Assembly (NCBI GenBank): GCA_937975235.1
Contig: CALJUZ010000130.1
Location: 1 to 11,791, forward strand
Source of the DNA: CALJUZ01 sp003387805
Lineage (GTDB): Bacteria > Bacillota > Limnochordia > Limnochordales > ZCTH02-B6
Length of the DNA stretch: 11,791 nucleotides
Direction of reading: 5' to 3'
Made by a program: the position numbers and the translations under genes. Within the stretch, counting starts at the first letter, position 1; the number at the start of each line of letters is the position of its first letter. This document shows positions 6,329 to 11,791 of the stretch, piece after piece. The notes below the pieces were generated by a model. The model ran no database searches, had not been told where the DNA came from, and was given only the letters and a program-made list of their open reading frames with translations.

Positions 6329-7492
6329 CCGGGCCGCCACCGCCTGCAGGCAGTCCCACAGGAACTGCTCCGTCAACTCGACGACGCTCCTGTCTACGTT
6401 GTCGATGGTGTCCGTGTGCCAGTGGTAGTTCGGTATCCTATGGTCGTCGCAGAGGGCCAGGAACGACAAGGCCCGGTAGCCCGCCTTGGCGGGCAGCAGG
6501 CCGTCGGTCGGAAGCAGCCAGTTCTTCAGCGGCTTCACCTGGTCACCGGAATACCGGGACACTTCCGCGGCCAGCTCGATAAGTCCTGCATCGTACCGCT
6601 GATAGGCCAGCATGCCCTCGCCGAGGAAATAGCGCAGGCGGCCGCCGCCCACGTTGTCTATATTGAGGAAAATGGTGTCCTTCGGCAGATCGGCGTCGGC
6701 CAGGAAGCGGTGCATGCCCCGCAGGCCCACCTCTTCGCAGCCCGTGAACACGAACCACGGCGTCAGCGCCGCGGCGCCCGCCGTCCCGCCGCCGCGGGCG
6801 GCCTCCGTCCAGCGTTCGGCCAGCGCCAGCGCCACGGCCACGCCGGAGCCGTTGTCGTTGGCGCCCGGCGAGGGCCCGCCCGTTAGCCAGGAGACGAACA
6901 AAAACCCGCCGGCCAGGGCCAAAATCCAGGCGGCCGCCGACGCGGCCCCGCCGGCCCAGCCCGCTCCCGGCGCCAGCCACCGGGCAGCCGCCGCGATGAC
7001 GGCCAGCACGACGCCCACGTAGGCCGCGATGAAAAAGGGCTGCAGCAAGCGCACGAACCACGGCGCAAACAGCCACGACGCCCACTGCACGTCGTAGTGG
7101 GCCACGATGACTACGTCGGGAGCGCCGCGGCGGCCCGTCGCGGCCGGCCGGGCGATGACGTTTTGCGACGGGTGTTTCGGCAGCAGGAGATTGAAGTTGA
7201 CCGGCGCGCCCAGAAGCTCCCCGACCAGCGGCACCGCCGCCGCCACCGCCAGCAGCGTCGCCAGCGCGGGCATAAATTTCGACAAGCCCAGCGCGAACAA
7301 GATCACCGCGATGACGATGACCGGCCCCAGGTACAGAGTATAGCGCGGGCTGGCGAAAGGCTGCGTCTCCACGTCAAAGCCCAGCGCCTCCAGCCGCTCA
7401 TTCAGCCATGTGGCGGCTTGCCGCTCGCCTTCGGTGGCCGACGCCCGGGGCGGCAACTCCGCGATTTGTTCCAGATATTTCCACGAATGCAC
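6311..7492 (-). CDS. M28-family zinc metallopeptidase with inserted membrane helices
   Basis: This is an M28-clan aminopeptidase-like enzyme, expected to bind two zinc ions. Numbering from the GTG at 7492 (393 aa), likely metal and catalytic residues are H132/D134 in VAHYD, D213 in GANDNGSG, E253-E254 in TGCEEVG, D279 in NIDNVG and H359 in HWHTDTIDN, all in the family order. Hydrophobic helices precede the first ligand (about 51-93), and two more (about 153-171 and 184-202) lie between H132 and D213, where ordinary M28 enzymes have only 10-20 residues. The enzyme is therefore probably membrane-embedded. I prefer GTG 7492 because AAAGG lies 11 nt upstream and VHSWKYLEQIAELPPRASATEGE resembles M28 N-termini; a TTG at 7549 would add 19 basic residues. 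It is divergent from the binding-protein gene. The substrate, probably peptides, is not shown. Confidence 0.88.
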   Translation of the reverse strand: MHSWKYLEQIAELPPRASATEGERQAATWLNERLEALGFDVETQPFASPRYTLYLGPVIVIAVILFALGLSKFMPALATLLAVAAAVPLVGELLGAPVNFNLLLPKHPSQNVIARPAATGRRGAPDVVIVAHYDVQWASWLFAPWFVRLLQPFFIAAYVGVVLAVIAAAARWLAPGAGWAGGAASAAAWILALAGGFLFVSWLTGGPSPGANDNGSGVAVALALAERWTEAARGGGTAGAAALTPWFVFTGCEEVGLRGMHRFLADADLPKDTIFLNIDNVGGGRLRYFLGEGMLAYQRYDAGLIELAAEVSRYSGDQVKPLKNWLLPTDGLLPAKAGYRALSFLALCDDHRIPNYHWHTDTIDNVDRSVVELTEQFLWDCLQAVAARRPPAA

Positions 7493-7639
7493 GCCATCAC
7501 GCGCCTTTCGCGGGCAACCTTTGCCGCGAGCCCCGCTCTTTCCTTTCAACCGGCAGCGATTTTGGCCGGGCGGCCGCCGCGGCCGGCGGGCTCCGGGCGC
7601 GGCGCATCTCCGGGCGCCGAGCGCGGCAATTCGCTTTCG

Positions 7640-7691
7640 CCGGATTTGATGTTTATTGTTTTAATAGGAGGAAATAGAATCGTCGAACAGA
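7640..7691. promoter_or_regulatory. AT-rich promoter region for the transporter operon
   Basis: This is an AT-rich island within the 259-bp gap between the divergent peptidase and binding-protein genes; the rest of the gap (7493-7639) is very GC-rich with no gene. TAGAAT at 7675-7680 could be a -10 element, the same hexamer as in the korAB promoter, but the -35 options (TTTATT, GTTTAT) are poor. A perfect AGGAGG at 7666-7671 has no usable start codon 5-12 nt after it, so if TAGAAT is the -10 box it is simply promoter spacer. The same AT-rich island may serve the peptidase gene on the other strand. Confidence 0.4.
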
Positions 7692-7751
7692 ATGTTACGT
7701 CTCAAGTTCGGTGGCAGTCAATTTATCGCGAAGGGAAAGGAGATTGCGAAC

Positions 7752-8906
7752 ATGCCGACTTTGAGGAATGGAAGCTTTGTGCTGGTCCTGGCGGCGCTGC
7801 TGGTGGCCGCGCTCGGCGTCGGCGCTTTGGCGGCCGACGGGGAAATCGTCATCGGTCTTAACGTCGAGCTGACCGGCAGCATTCCCGTCATCGGGCAGTC
7901 CAGCGTGCGGGGCGCCCAGCTGGCCGTCCTGGAGATCAACAGCGCGGGCGGTCTCGAAGTGGGCGGCAAGCGGTACGAGATCACCCTCGTCATCGAGGAC
8001 AACCAGGACGTCGCGCCGTCCGCGGCCGCGGCCACCACGAAGCTCATCACGCAGAACAACGTGCTGGCGGTCATCGGGCCCAACGCGAGCCGCAACGCCA
8101 TTCCGGCGGCCATCGTAGCCAACAACCTGCGCACGCCCATGATTTCGCCGTGGTCGACGGCCGTGGAGACGACCGTGGACCGGCCGTACGTTTTCCGGGC
8201 GGCGTTCATCGACGACTTCCAGGGTGAAGTGGTGGCCACGTTCGCCCGGGAGACACTGGGGGCGCAGACGGCGGCGGTGCTGTTTGACATCGCCAGCGAC
8301 TACAACAAGGGCATCGCCGAAATTTTCCGGGAGCGCTTCGAAGCCGCCGGCGGGCGCGTCGTCGCCTTCGAATCGTACACCACGGGCGACCGCGACTTCT
8401 CCTCCCAGCTGACCAATATCCGGGCGCATAATCCGGACGTGCTGTTCCTGCCCAACTACTACAGCGAAGTGCCGCTGCAGGTGCAGCAGGCCCGGCGCCT
8501 GGGCTACACGGGCCACATCGTCGGCAGCGACAGCTGGGGCAACGAGGAAATCATCGCCCTGGGCGGCCAGTTCATGGAGGGCCTGTTCTTCTCCACCCAC
8601 TACGCGCCCGACATCGCCACGCCCGCGGCCCAGCGGTTCATCCAGGCGTACCAGGCTCGCTACGGCTCGGCGCCTGATGACGTGGCCGCGCTGACCTACG
8701 ACTCCTTCGGGCTGCTGTTCCAGGCCATCCAGGACGCGGGCGTGGTGGACCGGGACGCCGTCCGCGACGCGCTGGCCCGCATCACCAATTACGAGGGCGT
8801 CACCGGCACCATGACGTTCACCGGCACCGGCGACCCCATCAAGAGCGCCGTCTTCATCCAGATCAAGGACGGCAAGTTCACGTACTACGACTCCATCGCA
8901 CCGTAA
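7752..8906 (+). CDS. Branched-chain amino acid-type ABC transporter substrate-binding protein
   Basis: This is the extracytoplasmic receptor of a HAAT (LivJ-like) importer, 384 aa, a periplasmic-binding-protein type 1 fold. A signal peptide covers about residues 1-27 (basic start, hydrophobic run VLVLAALLVAALGVGALA) with an A-L-A cleavage site before ADGEIVIG. The mature part shows the family opening IVIGLNVELTGSIPVIG, AQLAVLEINSAGG, VLAVIGPNASRNAIPAA and the later GVTGTMTFTGTGDPIK. I chose ATG 7752 because AAGGAG (7737-7742) lies 9 nt upstream; an in-frame ATG at 7692 would add 20 residues before the signal. I see no cysteine anywhere, so it is not a lipoprotein, unlike most such receptors in single-membrane Gram-positives. 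It is first in the operon. The ligand could be branched-chain amino acids, but the family also takes amides and urea. Confidence 0.93.
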   Translation: MPTLRNGSFVLVLAALLVAALGVGALAADGEIVIGLNVELTGSIPVIGQSSVRGAQLAVLEINSAGGLEVGGKRYEITLVIEDNQDVAPSAAAATTKLITQNNVLAVIGPNASRNAIPAAIVANNLRTPMISPWSTAVETTVDRPYVFRAAFIDDFQGEVVATFARETLGAQTAAVLFDIASDYNKGIAEIFRERFEAAGGRVVAFESYTTGDRDFSSQLTNIRAHNPDVLFLPNYYSEVPLQVQQARRLGYTGHIVGSDSWGNEEIIALGGQFMEGLFFSTHYAPDIATPAAQRFIQAYQARYGSAPDDVAALTYDSFGLLFQAIQDAGVVDRDAVRDALARITNYEGVTGTMTFTGTGDPIKSAVFIQIKDGKFTYYDSIAP

Positions 8907-8928
8907 CGAAGCGCGGCCGCGCTTCGTT
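8905..8928. terminator. Perfect palindrome at the binding-protein stop codon
   Basis: Arms AACGAAGCGC (8905-8914) and GCGCTTCGTT (8919-8928) flank GGCC, so the whole 24 bp is a perfect palindrome, and its first two bases belong to the TAA stop. There is no T tract. Hairpins here are common after binding-protein genes in transporter operons, where they protect the upstream mRNA and lower permease expression; that role is inferred. Confidence 0.6.
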
Positions 8929-8932
8929 GGCC

Positions 8933-8990
8933 GTCGGACCGGGCGCCCGGCGTGGAAGCGCTGGGGCGTTCGGTCCGACCGACTTTATTC
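8933..8990 (+). terminator. Second hairpin with short T-rich tail, possible partial terminator
   Basis: GTCGGACCG (8933-8941) and CGGTCCGAC (8971-8979) are perfect 9-bp arms around 29 nt, which themselves contain part of the palindrome CCGGGCGCCCGG (8939-8950). TTTATT follows at 8984-8989. This could be a leaky terminator that lets part of the transcription through to the permease genes, or a processing site. The T run is short, so the call is tentative. The remaining bases up to the permease start show only its ribosome site. Confidence 0.45.
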
Positions 8991-9030
8991 GTGTCGAATT
9001 TTCGCCTGACTGAAGCGGGGAGGTAGCCCG

Positions 9031-9912
9031 TTGACCTTTTGGTTGCAGCAGACGCTGAATGCCTTGCAGCTCGGCAGCATTTACGCGCTCATCGCGCTGG
9101 GCTACACGATGGTGTACGGCATTCTGCGGCTCATCAATTTCGCGCACGGCGACATTTTCATGGCCGGCGCGTTCCTGGGATTGGTGGGCGCGGCGGTGCT
9201 CAAGCTGCCGCTGGTTCTGACGATGCTGTTTTCGATGATCTGCACCGCCACCCTGGGCGTGCTCATCGAGCGGGCAGCCTACAAACCGCTGCGCAACGCG
9301 CCCCGGGTGTCCGCGGTCATTACGGCTCTCGGCATCGGCATCTTTTTGCAGCACTTCGTGCTGGCCACCGTGGGCGCGCAGCCCCGGCTGTTCCCCCTGC
9401 TGGTGCCGCTGAACATGTACAACCTGCCGGGCGGCGCCATGATTACCAGCGTGCAGCTGCTCATCTTCGGCGTGGCCGTGGTGCTGATGCTGGGCCTGGA
9501 CTGGTTCGTGCGGCACACGCTGACGGGCATGGCCATGCGGGCCATCTCGTACGACCGCTCCGTGGTGCCCCTTATGGGCATTTCCGTGGACCGCATCATC
9601 TCGCTGACCTTTGCCATCGGCTCGGGGCTGGCCGCGGCCGGCGGCATTTTGTTCGGGCAGGCCTATCCCGTCATCGACCCGTACATGGGCATTCTGGTCG
9701 GGTGGAAAGCGTTCGTCGCGGCGGTGGTGGGCGGCATCGGCAACATCCGCGGCGCGATGCTCGGCGCCTACATTCTGGGCATGACCGAGATTTACGTGGC
9801 GGCGTTCCTGCCCAGCACGTACCGGGACTTCGTGGCCTTTTCGCTGCTGCTGCTCCTGCTCGTCTTCCGGCCGACGGGCATTCTCGGGCGCATCACGGCG
9901 CAAAAGGTGTGA
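9031..9912 (+). CDS. livH: Branched-chain amino acid-type ABC transporter permease, LivH family
   Basis: This is one of the two membrane subunits of the HAAT importer, 293 aa, normal for LivH. About eight hydrophobic helices span the chain. The hallmark GYTMVYGILRLINFAHGD at residues 24-41 is strongly conserved in LivH. The cytoplasmic coupling loop with the ATPase falls around 170-195 (AISYDRSVVPLMGISVDRI), and the last part has VVGGIGNIRGAMLGAYILG and VLVFRPTGILG, typical of the family. TTG at 9031 is chosen because GGGGAGGT ends 6 nt upstream and MTFWLQQTLNALQLGSIYALIALG matches usual N-termini. It lies 124 bp after the binding-protein gene, beyond two hairpins, and 15 bp before livM. The exact substrate is not shown. 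Confidence 0.94.
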   Translation: MTFWLQQTLNALQLGSIYALIALGYTMVYGILRLINFAHGDIFMAGAFLGLVGAAVLKLPLVLTMLFSMICTATLGVLIERAAYKPLRNAPRVSAVITALGIGIFLQHFVLATVGAQPRLFPLLVPLNMYNLPGGAMITSVQLLIFGVAVVLMLGLDWFVRHTLTGMAMRAISYDRSVVPLMGISVDRIISLTFAIGSGLAAAGGILFGQAYPVIDPYMGILVGWKAFVAAVVGGIGNIRGAMLGAYILGMTEIYVAAFLPSTYRDFVAFSLLLLLLVFRPTGILGRITAQKV

Positions 9913-9927
9913 GGGGAGAACACGTAC

Positions 9928-10962
9928 GTGGGAGTACCGATCGGTATCGAATCGAGGCGGGCGCCCGGGTGGGCCGGCCGCCTGTGGGCGCCGGCGCTGG
10001 CGGTGCTCGGCTACGGGTTTGCCGTCGCGGCGCCCCGCTACGGCCTCATCAATCCATATATTGAGTACGTCCTCATGCTCATCGGCATCAACATGATCCT
10101 CACCGTGAGCCTCAACCTGGTCAACGGCTTTATGGGCGAGTTCGCGGTGGGGCACGCGGGCTTTATGGCGGTGGGCGCGTACGTCAGCTCCATTTTGTCC
10201 GTGCGGGTGTTTCCGGCGGCGTGGGGGGTCTACGGCTTCCCGCTGGCGCTGGTGGGCGGCGGCATCGGCGCCGGCATCGTGGCGCTTCTGGTCGCGTTCC
10301 CGTCCTTTCGCACCCGGGGCGACTATTTGGCCATCGTGACTTTGGCGCTGAACATGATCGTGAAAAGCGTCATCGAAAACATCGAGGCCATCGGCGGTCC
10401 CCGGGGCTTTTTCGGCATGGAGCGCTTCACCAACTTGCCGTGGGTGTACGTGGTCACGCTGCTGACGCTGTGGACCATCCGCAACTTCGTCTTCTCCAAC
10501 TACGGCCGGGGCGTGCTGTCCATCCGGGAGGACGAGGTCGCGGCGGAGCTGGTGGGCGTCAACACGCGGCAGGTGAAAGTGCAGGCCTTCATCATCGCGG
10601 CCTTTTTCGCCGGCGTGGCGGGCGGGCTGTTCGCGCACCTGCTGCAGTACATTCACCCGCGCAACTTCGACATCGTCCGCTCCACGGAAATTCTCATCAT
10701 GGTGTATTTGGGCGGCATCGGCAGCATTACCGGCTCGATTTTGGGCGCGTCCATCTTCACCGTGCTGCTGGAGGCCCTCCGCTTCATGGGCGTGTGGCGG
10801 ATGGTGCTGGCGCCGCTGATGCTGGTGGTGCTGATGGTGCTGCGGCCCACGGGCATTATGGGCCTCAAGGAGTTCTCTTTGTTCGTGCCGCCCGAGGAGC
10901 GGCTGTCCCGGATCCGGGCCCGGGCCGGAAAGGGGGAAGCGGCCGGTGCTGCTCGAAATTAA
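9928..10962 (+). CDS. livM: Branched-chain amino acid-type ABC transporter permease, LivM family
   Basis: This is the second membrane subunit, 344 aa, within the usual range. Hydrophobic helices begin near residue 12. The segment SLNLVNGFMGEFAVGHAGFMAVGAYVS is the LivM counterpart of the LivH hallmark. FRTRGDYLAIVTLALNMIVKSVIENIEAIGGPRG follows, then the cytoplasmic coupling loop SIREDEVAAELVGVN (198-212), and near the end YLGGIGSITGSILGA and VLRPTGIMGL. GTG at 9928 is preceded by GAGGGGAGAA at a suitable distance, 15 bp after livH. The tail (EERLSRIRARAGKGEAAGAARN) is basic and probably cytoplasmic. Its last 17 bp overlap the start of livG, which implies coupled translation of permease and ATPase. 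Confidence 0.94.
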   Translation: MGVPIGIESRRAPGWAGRLWAPALAVLGYGFAVAAPRYGLINPYIEYVLMLIGINMILTVSLNLVNGFMGEFAVGHAGFMAVGAYVSSILSVRVFPAAWGVYGFPLALVGGGIGAGIVALLVAFPSFRTRGDYLAIVTLALNMIVKSVIENIEAIGGPRGFFGMERFTNLPWVYVVTLLTLWTIRNFVFSNYGRGVLSIREDEVAAELVGVNTRQVKVQAFIIAAFFAGVAGGLFAHLLQYIHPRNFDIVRSTEILIMVYLGGIGSITGSILGASIFTVLLEALRFMGVWRMVLAPLMLVVLMVLRPTGIMGLKEFSLFVPPEERLSRIRARAGKGEAAGAARN

Positions 10963-11716
10963 GGGCCTCAATCACAAGTTTCACGGGCTGCACGCGGTGA
11001 AAGACGTCTCCCTGCAGGTCCGGGAGGGCGAGCTGGCGGGCATCATCGGGCCCAACGGCGCAGGCAAGACGACGGTGTTCAATCTGATTACGGGCGTGTA
11101 CCGGCCCACGTCGGGGGACATCCGCTTTCAAGGCGAGTCCATCGTGGGCCTGACGCCGTCGGCCATCGTGCGGCGGGGCATTGCCCGCACGTTCCAGACC
11201 ATCCGGCTGTTCCGCGACCTGACGGTGCTGGACAACGTGCGCATCGCGCACTACCAGACCGCGACGTACCCGCTGTTTTCATCCTTTTTGCGCACGCCCG
11301 GCATGGTGCGGCGCGAGGAGGAAATCGTCCAGCGGTCGCTGGAGCTGCTGGACGTGTTCGGATTGGCCCACCTGGCCGCGGAAAAGGCCAGCAGCCTGCC
11401 CTACGGCCAGCAGCGGCAGCTGGAAATCGCCCGGGCGCTGGCCACGGAGCCGAAGCTTCTGCTGCTGGACGAGCCCGCGGCGGGCATGAATCCAGCGGAA
11501 GTCGAAGAGCTCAGCGAGCTGATCAAGTACGTGCAGGAGCGTTTCAACGTGACGATTTTGCTGATCGAGCACCAAATGAAGATGGTCATGAGCATTTGCC
11601 AGCGGCTGACCGTGCTGGACTTCGGGCAGATCATCGCCGAAGGCCCGCCGGAGGAAGTGCGCAGCAACCAGCGGGTGCTGGAGGCGTACCTGGGCAGAGG
11701 GGCGGTGCTGGCATGA
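10946..11716 (+). CDS. livG: Branched-chain amino acid-type ABC transporter ATPase, LivG family
   Basis: This is the first ATPase subunit of the importer, 256 aa, standard for LivG. The Walker A motif is GPNGAGKTT (35-43), the Q-loop glutamine is Q84 (ARTFQTIRLF), the signature is LPYGQQR (151-157; the family often has LSYGQQR), Walker B is LLLLDE (171-176) followed by PAAGMNP, and the H-loop histidine is H209 (LLIEHQMKMVM). The extra insert after the Q-loop (about 100-130) and the NPAE segment are typical of LivG rather than LivF. GTG at 10946 overlaps the end of livM, with AAAGGGGG upstream. It ends in ATGA shared with the next gene. It powers uptake on the cytoplasmic side together with the second ATPase. 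Confidence 0.95.
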   Translation: MLLEIKGLNHKFHGLHAVKDVSLQVREGELAGIIGPNGAGKTTVFNLITGVYRPTSGDIRFQGESIVGLTPSAIVRRGIARTFQTIRLFRDLTVLDNVRIAHYQTATYPLFSSFLRTPGMVRREEEIVQRSLELLDVFGLAHLAAEKASSLPYGQQRQLEIARALATEPKLLLLDEPAAGMNPAEVEELSELIKYVQERFNVTILLIEHQMKMVMSICQRLTVLDFGQIIAEGPPEEVRSNQRVLEAYLGRGAVLA

Positions 11717-11791
11717 ACGAGCCGAAGACCACGGCGAACAACGGCGGCGCGGGCGTGGACGGGCCCCGGAGCGTGGCGACCGGCGGCGCCG
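11713..11791 (+). CDS. Start of next operon gene, probably second ATPase (LivF), cut by window edge
   Basis: ATG at 11713 overlaps the livG stop (ATGA), and AGAGGGGCGG precedes it, so a gene starts here. Only 26 codons are present. They encode MNEPKTTANNGGAGVDGPRS and then VATGGA, a polar low-complexity stretch with no ABC motif. HAAT operons normally continue with livF at this point, so a LivF with an N-terminal extension is the best guess, but the visible residues do not show it. A later internal start is possible. Confidence 0.5.
   Translation, partial: MNEPKTTANNGGAGVDGPRSVATGGA

Noticed and set aside
8878..10971. 697-aa open frame antisense to livH and livM
   Set aside because: It is rich in H, Q, R and D with no domain, no hydrophobic core and no ribosome site. 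It is the antisense shadow of GC-rich permease genes whose products are clearly recognisable.

Overview
This is a GC-rich bacterial window of ordinary, densely packed genes. I infer a high-GC member of the Bacillota, perhaps a Limnochordia- or Symbiobacterium-like thermophile. The reasons are strong GGAGG-type ribosome sites, frequent GTG/TTG starts, a 2-oxoacid:ferredoxin oxidoreductase of the fused gamma-alpha type, and a MazG-like protein close to Bacillus YpjD as I remember that protein. No tool was run, so the taxonomy is a guess. No rRNA, tRNA, CRISPR array, transposase or phage gene is visible.

Layout. (1) 82-1239: a LysR-type regulator on the minus strand, divergent from korAB. The 255-bp gap holds overlapping back-to-back promoters, a clean T-N11-A LysR box centred near -65 of the korAB promoter, and a repeated TGATCAGG octamer. 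(2) 1240-4025: korA and korB overlap by 17 bp, encode a CoA-dependent 2-oxoacid:ferredoxin oxidoreductase and end at a strong intrinsic terminator. (3) 4043-4608: two tiny two-helix membrane proteins on the minus strand, separated by an imperfect tandem repeat of about 38 bp. (4) 4729-5064: a YpjD-type MazG-like nucleotide pyrophosphohydrolase on the plus strand. (5) 5152-7492: a minus-strand pair, an M28 metallopeptidase with membrane helices inserted inside its catalytic domain followed by a polytopic membrane protein with a BON-like domain and a low-complexity tail. (6) 7752-11791: a branched-chain amino acid-type (HAAT) ABC transporter operon in the order binding protein, LivH, LivM, LivG, and the first 26 codons of the next gene, probably LivF, cut by the window edge.

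How the genes may work together (inference): the peptidase could release amino acids, the Liv-type system could import them, and after transamination KorAB could oxidise the 2-oxoacids to acyl-CoA while reducing ferredoxin. The LysR protein probably senses a metabolite of that route and controls korAB. Nothing in the sequence proves this link. I see no clear novel defence or mobile system. The most unusual items are the membrane-interrupted M28 peptidase with its partner, the compact regulatory region before korA, a substrate-binding protein with no lipobox, and several structured or repeated intergenic segments.
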